From NCBI GenBank assembly GCA_914767885.1, contig CAJZBQ010000020.1, positions 1,116,001-1,180,000 on the forward strand: 64,000 nucleotides of DNA. The letters are read 5' to 3'. A program made the translations under genes and the position numbers. The stretch is from Blepharisma stoltei (taxonomy: Eukaryota > Ciliophora > Heterotrichea > Heterotrichida > Blepharismidae). Below the pieces are notes generated by a model. It saw only the letters and a program-made list of their open reading frames with translations. It was not told the DNA's origin and did not search any database. This document shows positions 9,778-19,800 of the stretch, one piece after another (position 1 is the first letter of the stretch; each line of letters starts with the position of its first letter).

Positions 9778-12700
9778 TTAATATTTAGGCATTTTATCAA
9801 TTTTTTCTAAAAGTTTATGCATTTGCTCACTCCCCCCCTATCCTTGATCGAACGATTGACTGTAAAAATTCCTAAAAATTGGGGAAATTAACCCCCATCC
9901 TTGATCGAACGATTTTCATATCATGCAAATTGTTATATATATAAAAATATATTAGTTTTCAAAAGCTTGGAAGATGTACATAATTAAGTTGCTTTCAGAG
10001 ACTTTGAGACGACAAAAAGCTTCGAAATCAACCAGCCGAAGTGATTTAGTCATCAACCTAGGCTTAAAAACTCAATAATCTAATAAAAAGAGATTCTTTA
10101 AAAATTAAAAAAAAAATTTTAATTTAATAAGGAACAAGTTTAAAATTTATACAGTAACTAATAAATCAAAATATTAAAAATTGGTATTTTCATGAAATTA
10201 ATTCAATTTTTTGCTGTAAAAATAATTATTAAATACTCTTAACCCTCTTATTTAAAAGTAAATAAAAAAAATATATATGTATTTTGTATTTTATATATAA
10301 AATTTTTTTTCCCAAAAAATTTGTTTTTAGCTCCCATCCTTGATCGAACGATGGCGAGTCGTTTGATCAAGGATGGGGGGGAGTCAGTCATATTTCCTTT
10401 TCTTTGAGTCTCGTCTTCCACAAATGATATCAATTTGTCAATATTTGCAAGAAAATTGTGCTCATACATGATAAGGGAAAGCGTGGCGTTTCTAATAAGC
10501 TTTAATTGCTCTTCTCTCATATCACTAATAAATGGTAAAGGAAGCTCTCTTTCTGAGAAATCTTGTGTGTTATCAATCGTCAATTGAATTTCTGATACAC
10601 TTCTCGTGTTTTTTACAAGATTTATATCTGAACGCTGTGTCGCGTTATCATAGTCAGTTTCTGCTGAATAAATTTGCTTTACGCAAAAATTCCCCCATGT
10701 TTTGCTTCTAAATTTGGGGTGATTTCATATACTAAGGCCTATTGAAAATATTGACACAATTATTACGATAACAAATAGTCATTGAGCTATCCTTGCGTCT
10801 ATTGAGCGCTGCTTTCGAATAGCTTGGTCTATAAAAAGATTATATTTTTCTGTTAAATCTGTAGGCGAGTTTGTCATAGTAAAATCGGAAAAAGCTTTAT
10901 TAATTTTTTTGATATCAGAAGAAGACACTCCTTGTCCATTTAACTTCGAGAAACTAATATGGAGGGGGTCGGATTAATCCCTATAAGCTAAAAATAGTGA
11001 CTCTATCCTTTTTGAAGTAGGCCCCGGGCTTTATTTAGGAAGCCTTGCCGAAAAGAGATATTTTGTTTCTTCCCGAAGGTTTCCTGTCTCTGCCAGATGG
11101 GGCTAGACATTTACCTCATTTGCAATAAGAGGTATATTCAGACTGATTTTTGAGCTAAGACAAGCCGATGCCTGTGGGTTAAGTCCGCTTATGAATAAGC
11201 ATTAACTTAACTTGTCCAATTGCCGCTGCAAATCTGTAAGGCAAAAATGGGCTGCTTGGCAATACATAGTCAGAATACTGCTCAGCTTTATAAGCAAGAA
11301 AGCAATGATCTGAAATCAGTCCTAAAACAGTTTTATTTTTTAGGTACTCTAGTGCCACATCAAATTTATCATAAAAGTTATCATCAAACACATAATAATA
11401 AAAAGCATACTCCCCAGCCATGTCTTGATAATTTGGGTCTACAATCACAAGCTCCCCAACCACATCAGCATAACTGACTACAAAAGATTGAAGCTCTTCA
11501 TATGTTGTTATAACATAAGAAGTTATATAGCCATAAAACATCATAGTCATCGCAATTCCTATGGCGCAGCTTAATAATTTTCCTACTCCTTTGTCATCTG
11601 CGTCATTTCTTACTCCCTCTTCATTAAGCAAATAAAAATTTTATCCACATGAGGGTTAATTTTTTTGAAATTTAAAATTAAATTAAAAAATTACAAAACT
11701 TATGCTTTAGAATGCAAACCCTGTTTAAATTCAGCAGAATTAGTAAGAAATTTCATTATAGCACTTATCATTTTCATATCAAAACATTTTTTGCTACTCA
11801 CAGAGGTGGTTTTTCCAATTGATTTTATTTGTTCAGGGGAAAATAGCATTCAGCTTGAATAAGAATTCCATATAAGTTCAATTAAAGTATCAATATCAGA
11901 TAGCCCTGGCATTAATTTCCCATGAATAATATTCGCATACCCCCAGCTTATAAATCCTAAAATAAGTGGAGTAACTAGCAATAAAATCCATATTTCTATA
12001 GCAAATACTTTAAAAAGCTTCCATGGGCTGCCTGATTCTTGTTTGTTTACTAGAACATTTAGCCCTGATGTCATTGTTGGGTAGGAAAATGATATTCCTT
12101 TTTCCATTCAGAAATAAAATGGTGGCGTTGATGGGAACAGGACCCAGAGGTGACACTTCCTGATAAGTGGTGAACCGGTGCGATTGGCTGCGAAAGTGAG
12201 CCGTTTTTAAGCTAATTAGACCATTTGAATGGGGAGCCTACTGAAGCAGGATATTTCGTTTCTCCCATATCCCCTACCAGATGGGCTAGACAGGTTTTGC
12301 CAAGCACATGGATGCTTCATATCAAAACCATTGGAGCACCTTATGACAGTGGCTCTGACTAGCGAGCTAATTCATTGAACAGGTGGCTCAGGTTGGAATA
12401 AAGATAGGTGATGACCAGTGGATTATCCGCTTACAGCTATAGAAATTGCCCGAGGATGGCGCAATTTTGCGCCATCCTCGGGCAATTCAAAAAACAGGCC
12501 CCACACGGGAATTGAACCCCCGTGTGGGGCCATTTTTGGTATGTGAGGAATATTGACTTCCACGTACCAAAAATGACCCCACACGTGGGTTCAATCCCGT
12601 GTGGGGCAATTTCTATAGCATAATCGTTTAATTTCTTTAATTTTTCCATTCAGGTAGAAGTAATAGGGATGCCTCCTATTGCAATTACATCATCTGATAA

Positions 12701-12901
12701 TAAAGAATTTTGAGTATCATCAGTTGAAGTTTCACAGGATATCGAAAAATCAGTATTTTCTACTAAATTACTCTTGGCAAATGACTGTAATAAAAATTCT
12801 ACTTCATAGCCTGTACGGTCACAAGAGGAAAGAGGATAGTTGTCTCTGACAATTACTTTGAAACCACTTGCTAAGGAGAGAAGTAATAAATATAAAACCA
12901 T
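9778..12901 (-). CDS. Ionotropic glutamate receptor-like channel
   Basis: Four inserts are removed. Translation starts MVLYLLLLSLASGFKV (signal peptide), then a short first ligand-binding half ending TSTWMEKGISFSYPTMTSGLNVLVN. Next come M1 (WKLFKVFAIEIWILLLVTPLILGFISWGY), a pore region (LIELIWNSYSSWML), M3 (LLSCAIGIAMTMMFYGYITSYV), the second binding half (YVLPSSPFLPYRFAAAIGQGVSSSDIKKINKAF) and M4 (WLFVIVIIVSIFSIGLSIW). The C-terminal tail is polar and ends KIDKMPKY. There is no amino-terminal regulatory domain, as in simple prokaryote/protist receptors. Inserts: SINE-like 12112-12640 with a nested MITE, family A 11611-11843, SINE-like 10939-11210, family B 9830-10383; all four restore frame. 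The ligand is unknown. Confidence 0.82.
9830..10383. mobile_element. Family B MITE (CCTTGATCGAACGAT motif)
   Basis: The design matches family A, but the repeated motif is ATCCTTGATCGAACGAT. Two copies at one end (9837, 9897) are separated by a short spacer, and a motif hairpin lies at the other end (10333-10380), capped by poly-C/G runs. It is flanked by TCA at 9827-9829 and 10384-10386. Excision gives KGNMTEQMHKLLEKIDKMPKY then stop. Confidence 0.85.
10939..11210 (+). mobile_element. SINE-like insert, CTTGTCCA duplication
   Basis: A 272-bp insert between CTTGTCCA (10931-10938) and CTTGTCCA (11211-11218) in the receptor gene; removal gives FAAAIGQGVSSSD in frame. It shares CTTTTTGAAGT.GGCC, TTTCTTCCCG.AGGTTT and GGGCTAGACA blocks, and a GTCCGCTTATG 3' part, with the copies at 12112 and 14299. 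Confidence 0.8.
11611..11843. mobile_element. Degenerate family A MITE in the receptor gene
   Basis: It starts TTACTCCCTCTTC and keeps the middle landmarks (AATTAAAAAATTAC, TTCATTATAGCACTTATC), but the outer motif is nearly lost. Removal at TA joins NSYSSWML to RNDADDKGVGK in frame, between the pore and M3. The decay suggests a long-resident copy still compatible with excision. Confidence 0.75.
12112..12640 (+). mobile_element. SINE-like insert with 13-bp duplication and nested MITE
   Basis: It is bounded by TTTTTCCATTCAG at 12099-12111 and 12641-12653. The 5' end is AAATAAAATGGTGGCGTTGA; the 3' part CCGCTTACAGC is followed by a T-rich tail. A palindromic MITE (12438-12615) sits in its 3' part. 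Removal with one repeat restores TSTWMEKGISF in the receptor. Confidence 0.85.
12438..12615. mobile_element. Palindromic MITE nested in a SINE-like element
   Basis: The ends CTATAGAAATTGCCC and GGGGCAATTTCTATAG are perfect inverts. The body has a CGAGGATGGCGC hairpin and inverted GGCCCCACACG arms. It is flanked by TA. Deleting it restores the SINE 3' sequence CCGCTTACAGCTATAGC, matching CCGCTTATAGCC of the copy ending at 14680. It is a relative of 5972-6198. Confidence 0.85.
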
Positions 12902-12979
12902 TTTATTTGGCGTTACCTAAAACCAAATTTCATTACAGATTATTTTTGGAATATCCCTGGATAAATTAGATACTTATTA

Positions 12980-13891
12980 TTAAGGGTCTAGCCTAAATAA
13001 TGTGCAGGAATTCAAATAAGAGGCTTCTGCTAGCTCGCTTTCTTCAATACCTTTAATTGCAGCAACAGCTTCTAATACTTGTCTAAATAAATTTTACATT
13101 GTATTGCATGGCTCATTTCGCCCTCTCACCAAACAGTTAGGGTCTTTTTTTTCTTTGTTTTTTGACTGAAAATGAGTTTTTACATACTGATAAGCTGGGC
13201 TAGATTTTCTGATTTCACAGTAAGGACAGTCTGTTTCTAGCATAATTTTCTGAATAGGGACATGTCTCACAACTTCAATGTTTTCTAATGTTTTAAGAGA
13301 ACACCCATTAATTCCTATATATAAGTCCATATCAAGCAGCTGCTGTAGCTCATCTAAAGTCCCAGTAAAAGAATGCACAACACCTCCTGAAATTCTGTCT
13401 CTGTTAGTCCTCATTAAATTTATGAAATCATCTCCTGTGTTTCTGTTGTGTAAATACATAGGAAGCCTCAATTTTTCAGCCAGCTCAAAATGTTTAGGAA
13501 AAGCAGACAATTGGCAATTCCTGCCACTGAAATTCAGCCGATCATAATCAAGGCCGCATTCCCCGACAGCTACACATTTATTCCCGCATTCTCTTATTAA
13601 TTCTTCGAATTTCTCAAAATTATCTGCAGGATCCACAGTCTGATTATTATTTACATTTGCATAACAAGGATGCACCCCAATGCAGCAATAAGCATTTTCA
13701 TTATGTAAAGAAGTCTGATATGCGTGACGTGATTCTTGTAAATTAAGCCCTGCAAGGAGAAATTTTGAGACTCCAACGTTGCGTGCTCGCTCGAAAACTC
13801 GTTCTAAGTCATGTGCAAAGCTTTTGTCTGATAGGTTTGCAGCAATATCAAATAGTCTTACAGTCTATTTTATATGTACCCTAGTAGCCAT
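12980..13891 (-). CDS. TatD-family deoxyribonuclease
   Basis: A metal-dependent hydrolase of the TIM-barrel TatD family (3'-5' exonuclease/DNA repair or apoptosis-linked nuclease in other organisms). From MATRTVRLFDIAANLSD the family motifs follow in order: GVHPCYA, GECGLDYDRL, LPMYLHNRN, GVVHSFTGTLDEL, GINGCSLKT and MLETDCPY. Two 15-nt introns are needed: 13865-13879 near the start codon and 13083-13097 near the C terminus; both are GT...AG and restore frame. The protein ends CTLFRLDP. No IES was found in it. It lies about 80 bp upstream of the receptor start. Confidence 0.9.
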
Positions 13892-15189
13892 ATTTTAGAT
13901 TATAAGGTAAGGTATGGGTATGTAAATCTTGATTTTAAGAATTAAAGGAAAAATATTTTTATTTGCCAAGAAATGAAACATAAATTTTATTGTTTAAATT
14001 TTTGAAATAGAAAAATATTAGATGAGGCGATACTAAAAAATTAAATAAAATAAAAGAAATAAAAAGGTAAAAGTTAAATTTAAAGAGCTGAAAATAAGCG
14101 TGATTAAAATGTGTAAAATTCTTAGGCAAATAATGATTAAAATGGCACAAATTTATACGCTGGTCTGGTTCCTGATAGCCATTGCTATCCGGGAGACGGG
14201 GCTAGCTACACTAAGGCACGCAAATCTATGCATAGCAACATTCAAACAATTCAATAAATTTCATTCATTCAGCTGCCATAAAGAAATTTCTTATGCAGTC
14301 TTTAAAGAAATAAAATGGGGGTGTTGACAGAATTTGGGTTCCAAGGTACACTCTCTATAAAGCAGGTATGAACATCCCGATGAAGCTGAAAATAGGGCAT
14401 CTGTTCCTTTTTGAAGTCGGCCTTCAGGTTTTGACAAAATGGTAAGTTTTATTTCTTCCCGGAGGTTTTGCCTGCCTTACCAGGTGTGCTAGACAGATTT
14501 GCCTCTTGTGTCGTCTTCGTCTATCAGGACTATCGTAGAAAATTCAAGAGGGTGAGAAGGTTCGGTCTTACACCATTTGCAGTCCGGTGTATACGTACCC
14601 AGCATCGGCCAACTATTCTGGAGTCAAGTTAGCCCGGTAGTAAGTTGCCGCTTATAGCCGTGCAACATTTTACTTTTTAATCTTATGCAGGCTTTATTTC
14701 TATCTGAAATTTTTAGCTTGATCCAAAAAAGCCTAGCCTTCTTTCAGAAGTCTTATTTCTGTGGTCAAATAAGGTTTATCTTTAGAATGGCTGGCTTGAT
14801 CCACGTTATCTGCATGATTAAGTTTTTCCTTCTTATCCATAGTAATTTATTACCCCAAACCTCAAATTAGCTTCTATCTTTCTTATCGTTACCTTAGTCT
14901 ATGCTATTCTTTCTAATTTTACCTTTATCTATGCAATTATATTTTAGAATCTTTTATGATTTAAAATTTAACTTATAATTTACAAATATGGGAGGAATTG
15001 AAAGAGTCAGAATTTTAGAAGAAGTTATAGGGAAGAAAATTTAAAATTCATGAGATTGTGCTTTATAAGAGAAATTTGGGAATTGGCTAGAAGATGAAAA
15101 TAGAGAAAAGGCAGAGAAAGTGGGCAATTTATAAAAGAGAAATGCTGAAAATCAGCGTTAAATTAATCAGGAATAATAATAAAAATAAT
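13892..15189. other. Region without a resolved gene, carrying a SINE-like insert
   Basis: It holds a SINE-like element (14299-14680). After removing that, a minus-strand frame of about 45 residues (DFWKKARLFWIKLKISDRNK... at about 14745-14220) is open only with UGA = Trp, but TAG codons end it on both sides. A second minus frame (MDKKEKLNHADNVDQ from 14841) is also short. These may be exons of a gene with unplaced IESs, or a decayed gene. Confidence 0.3.
14299..14680 (+). mobile_element. SINE-like insert, TCTTATGCAG duplication
   Basis: A 382-bp insert with TCTTATGCAG at 14289-14298 and 14681-14690. It carries AAATAAAATGGGGGTGTTGA near its start, and CCGCTTATAGCC plus a T/A-rich tail at its end. 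The shared internal blocks (CTTTTTGAAGTCGGCC, TACCAGGTGTGCTAGACAG) identify it as the same family as the copies at 10939 and 12112. Confidence 0.8.
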
Positions 15190-15615
15190 TTACAAAAAGT
15201 TTTCAGCAAGATATCTCAGCATATTTGGAGGAATTCTAAAAATCCCTTCCTTTTTTCCTTTATTCAAGCGAACAATCCATAGGAAACCCTTTCGTCTTTC
15301 CCAAGGCAAGCTTGATTTTACTTCTTTCAAAATATACTCGTGCACTGCTACAAACTTCGGGTTTGAATTTCTCAGCAATTTTGCAATTTGCACTGGCGAG
15401 GAATTGGAACTAAATAAAAATTACTTTGAATACGGATTTGTAAAGATTTTGATACCCTCTATTTCTATAACGACTTTCAGGGCTGGCAAATTTGCATAGG
15501 CTATGCTGAAATCTATGAAGAGATGCGCTTTCCCTTCATTTTTTCAATATTTGTAGTATTTTTCTATGACTTTTTCATCAGTTTCAGTCCTCAGTTGCTC
15601 AGCTATAGTGCTCAT
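15190..15615 (-). CDS. Small protein of unknown function
   Basis: The ATG at 15615 opens MSTIAEQLRTETDEKVIEKYYKYW. A 15-nt intron at 15410-15424 (GTAATTTTTATTTAG) must be removed to continue into NSNSSPVQIAKLLRNSNPKFVAVHEYILKEVKSSLPWERRKGF... before TAA at 15190. That gives about 136 residues, mixed alpha/beta in character, slightly basic at the C terminus, with no signal peptide. No family was recognised. It lies just downstream of the CTD phosphatase, on the same strand. Confidence 0.65.
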
Positions 15616-15704
15616 TTAAATTTTTACAGTTAGACCAATTTCGCATGTTACTCAGCTTTGTTATTACTCACATTACACCAATATACTAATAACAAAAAAT
15701 TAAT

Positions 15705-16835
15705 TTAATTATGCATTAATTTTTGCGATTTTTTCATATAAAATTCAAAGGCTTTTTGCAGCCCAAAAGTTCTCCTATTTAATTCCCTGACATCTTCTAC
15801 CACTGCTAAATCTTTTAAATAGTGCATTAATTTCAATAATTCTCTATCATCTTTATCATCATGCCATGCTTTAATAGGGATTCCATTATCAATTTGATTT
15901 CCAAAGCTATAAATAGAGTTATCAATGATAACAGTATTTGACAGACTTCTACCTACCAAAATACTTAAATCTTTCACCCTAAGCCCATTCACCAATAAAC
16001 AATTTTCTCTATATAGTCTATGACTTATATACTTTTTAGTAGGGTCTAATAAGTCAATAACAGGATCTGCGTAATTTCTGGTACTTGCAGTAAAAATGAT
16101 CACTTCAAACAGTCGGCTTGCCATCCTTAATATATCACTTGCATATGGGCGGATATTTATTCCTGCAGTCACTGTGATGCCTAGCGGGATTTGCAATTTT
16201 TTGTCAGGGTTTTTTAGATTTACTGAACAGAAAATCAGAGTTTCGTCAAGGTCAAAAATCACCGTTTTTTGGTGCTGGGTAAGTCTTGGCAAGTTTATTT
16301 GCAAAGAATGGTATTCACTGTAAGAAGGCTGTGGAGAAGTTTTAACGAGCTTTAGCAGGTAAAATGGGTCAACAGTGCTTGGTTTTCCAGAATCAATCTG
16401 GACATCGTTTTCAATGCTTTGATTTTTTTGCATTTTTTCGTTATATTTCGCTACAATATCAAACCTTTCTGAGGGCTGTCCTGTGCTACGATTTGCAATA
16501 TTTGGAAGACTTGGAGTTGCCCTGCTCAATAAATGTTGGTCATGGTTTGAAATTTCTTCAAGTTTTCTATGATAATTAACCCCAGGCGAAAGGCTGATTC
16601 TACCAAAATTCTGCCTTGGTGAAATCTGATTTAGTGTCGCCAAAGTCGCTGTTGATTTTCAATGCATTTTCTTTTTGTTAGCTGTTTTAGGCCGAAAAGT
16701 TCCTGCAGGAGAGGCAAAATCTACGCTTGAAGATTTTGAAGGCACAGGAGTTTCAGCAAAAAGCTTGGTCGCTGGAAATGAGAGTTTGTTGTGGTCAAAA
16801 CTAATGAAAATTTTTTTATGCAAATTGTCAGACAT
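15705..16835 (-). CDS. CTD small phosphatase-like (FCP/SCP family)
   Basis: A 376-residue protein from the ATG at 16835, with one internal UGA read as Trp (near 16660). Residues 1-190 are Ser/Pro-rich and presumably disordered. The C-terminal half has the HAD-family catalytic DLDETL (VIFDLDETLIFC), NIRPYASDILRMASRLFEVIIFTAS, and VIIDNSIYSFGNQIDNGIPIKAWHDD, the signature of SCP/Dullard-type serine phosphatases acting on RNA polymerase II CTD or similar substrates. No IES interrupts it. Its start lies 20 bp from the stop codon of the upstream gene on the same strand. Confidence 0.9.
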
Positions 16836-16854
16836 TATTTATTTGATATTCTTA

Positions 16855-19800
16855 TTATTTCATTTGATTAATTCTCCATGCTACAAGTTTACCCTTCAGC
16901 CACATCTTCATTGCGATTCTTTGTGTTCTCAAGACTCTATTTAAAGCTTTTTTCTGCAACTTGAAAATTTTTAAATCCTGCTTTAAAATTTGAAAATAAG
17001 CGGATTTTGAAACATTTTTTGATTTAAAAAAATTGTCCAAGCAATTAAGCCCAGTTTGGATATAGATTTAGTGATAATTGCGCGCTTTCGCGCGCTTTTT
17101 GGTGTCATTTTATATTTTTGTATAGTGTGCTATTTATAGGAAAAGATATATTTTTTAAGGCAAGAAACATTGTCCCAGTTTTAGGTCGCCGTCTAGGGGA
17201 TAAGTACATTTGAACCCTGCTGAAAAAGCTATTGAAATGCTTTTTCTTGATACTGAATGTAATAGATGTTAAATGTCTGAGCCCACAACTGACATAGCTG
17301 AGTTTATATTTGGAGACCTTTAAGTAGCATTTTCATATAATTAATGACTTTTGTTTTTCATTTGATAAATAATTGGAAATTGCTTTCACAAATCTTGAAA
17401 CTTTTTTATATTTTTCTGAATCAAATTGTTTCGATTTTCTATTCGCAATATGAAAACAGCTCATAGCAGATTTTATTTGAGTTCTTATTAATGATTCCAA
17501 GATTTGTACATGGGCAATTGTTTTGAGGGAATCATAGTTTTTCTGCTTTATTGAAGAATGCCAATGAGTAAAGCACACAGAAAGTCGATAATTTATATCT
17601 TTTGATATATTTTTCAGCAGAATTTCTAATTGTTTCGCTTTCTTTTTCTGCAAATTCGCAATAGCTGACAAAGTCTGAAAAGACTCAGAAATTTTCCTAT
17701 GGTTTGTAGCTTTATAAGCAGAATTAATAGTTTTAAATAAAAATGCCGGTTGTCAAATGACAGTGGATTTTTGATAGTGTAAATTTCATCGAAATGCATT
17801 TGGTTGAAAATTTTTAAAAGTGTGACATTTGGTCAAAAAATTACAGTTTTTTTGGGTCAAATGTCTCACTGTCAAAAAGTTTCAATTTTTAGCCAAAAAT
17901 ACTTCGGTGAAATGGACACTATCAAAAAGGCAATGCCATTGGACCTGCACCCAAAAATGCCAAAGAAACTTGGTAAGCTTTTGTTTTCTGGTAGCAGGAT
18001 TTTAAGTGAGAAAAAGACTCATGAGTTTTAGAAAGCAGCTTGGCTTCAATTATATCAGTAAGCGATTTTAAATAGCTTTCAGTTTTTAATGTATATATAT
18101 GGGTTTCGCTTTTTCATGCCTGCTGCTTGTATTTCTCTTCAAATCGGGTTTGGATTGTAGAAATCTTTCATTGGTTAAATCTTTTATAAAGATATTTATT
18201 GGCTTGAGTTGTTAGCTTTTCTCGGATTCTCTGCACAAATGCAGCATGTTTATATATAATTTTGAAAGAAATTGACAATTTTTTGGAAAAAATATTTGAA
18301 AGCTTTTTAGTTGCCTTGTCTAGCAAATTAAATACGAACATTTTCATTGTGTGCCTTTTGTATATCATAAAGCTCTTTTTGACAAGTCTCCGGTTAATAA
18401 AAAATGTTAAAAGCTTCAAGCCTCGTTTTTCTGCGGACTCAGCATATCCTCTTCTTTTCAGTCTCTTTGATTTTTCTATATCAATATAGCTGGCAGCTTT
18501 TTTAATCAAATCGCTTTCAGAGTCTGAATTTTTATAGCTTAAATGGATTGTTTGTGCTAAATTGTCTTCTTTGAAACTACTTATACCTGCTTATAGAGAA
18601 TTTTTTTTATTAGTTTAGCTTTATTCTATTTTATAATAAATAAGAAAATACTCAACAGTTTGAAATCTATATAATTAGATATATTTTAAATGGACTCTTT
18701 TTGGCTGAATTTTCTCGTGATGGCTTTTTGCTGCTTTTTAATCGTTCCCCATCAGAATTATTGCTGGATGAAATCAATAAAGACTCATAGCTCGATGCGT
18801 TCCCTGAGGACTGTTTCGAAGGAGTTTTGCTGCGGGATGGGTCTTTTTCTTTTACATTATGGGCTTTTGGCACATGCAATGGTGGCTTTAAGTGGTTTTG
18901 GCTTTGTGAAAGTGGGAGACTTTTTGCAAAAGAACTATTAGCAGAGCTTCGTTTAGAGTCAGCGCGCTCAGTCTTGTCTAAAGTTTCATAGCTAAACTGA
19001 GCCACAATTCGTGATGAAGTGTTTGCATACTGTTTTTGCTCATTGTCTACAACTTTTCTAATACTTTGACTATGATCTCTTGATGATGAACTTTTGCTTG
19101 AACCTTGGGTGTCTAAAATAGCTTTCCTATCTTTTTTTTTATAATATAAGCTTTCTACTACATCTTTATGGTCAGTTCCTTGGGTCCTTTCAGTTTGTTG
19201 GTCTATGTATTGTTGGAGTGTTCTAGCTGTGTGCTCTTCACTATGATCTAAATAGTCTTGAACTAGAATGGGGTCTGTGTCTTCTAAAGAAGAAAAAAAA
19301 TTTGAAGCATGGTTTCTTTTGGAATTTTCATGAGCTGACCTACTGTGATTTGAAATTGAAAAATCTGGAGACTCGTGGTGATTTTTCATCCCGAATTCCC
19401 CTGTAATTCTTCTTCTGTTATGCTCTCCTGAAGAAAAATCTTCTATACTTCTTCTGTGGATTCTTTTGGTTTTTTTCCCATCTTGCTCTTCAAGACTTGT
19501 TTGTATTGCTTCGCTTTTTTTAAGACTTTTCATAACTCCCAGTAAAAATAGTTTTGTTCGATCAAGCAAAAGGTTAATTTTTTTTTCTTAAAATTTATTT
19601 ATAATTTTAATTCGCATAATTAATAAATATATTTTAAAATGCAAGCTGTTTAAAGCTCAACCGAATCAGCTAGAGATTTCATTATATTAATTTCACTTAT
19701 ATAGTAAAATATTTTTTCATAATTTTTTTGTTTTCTATCACGGAGGGTGGATTTTTACCCCAAAAATAGATTGGCTATGCTTGCTCACAGAAGGGAGTAA

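Noticed and set aside
17079..17094. GC palindrome as a transcription terminator
   Set aside because: It lies inside a coding-gene IES in a eukaryote, with no evidence of terminator function.
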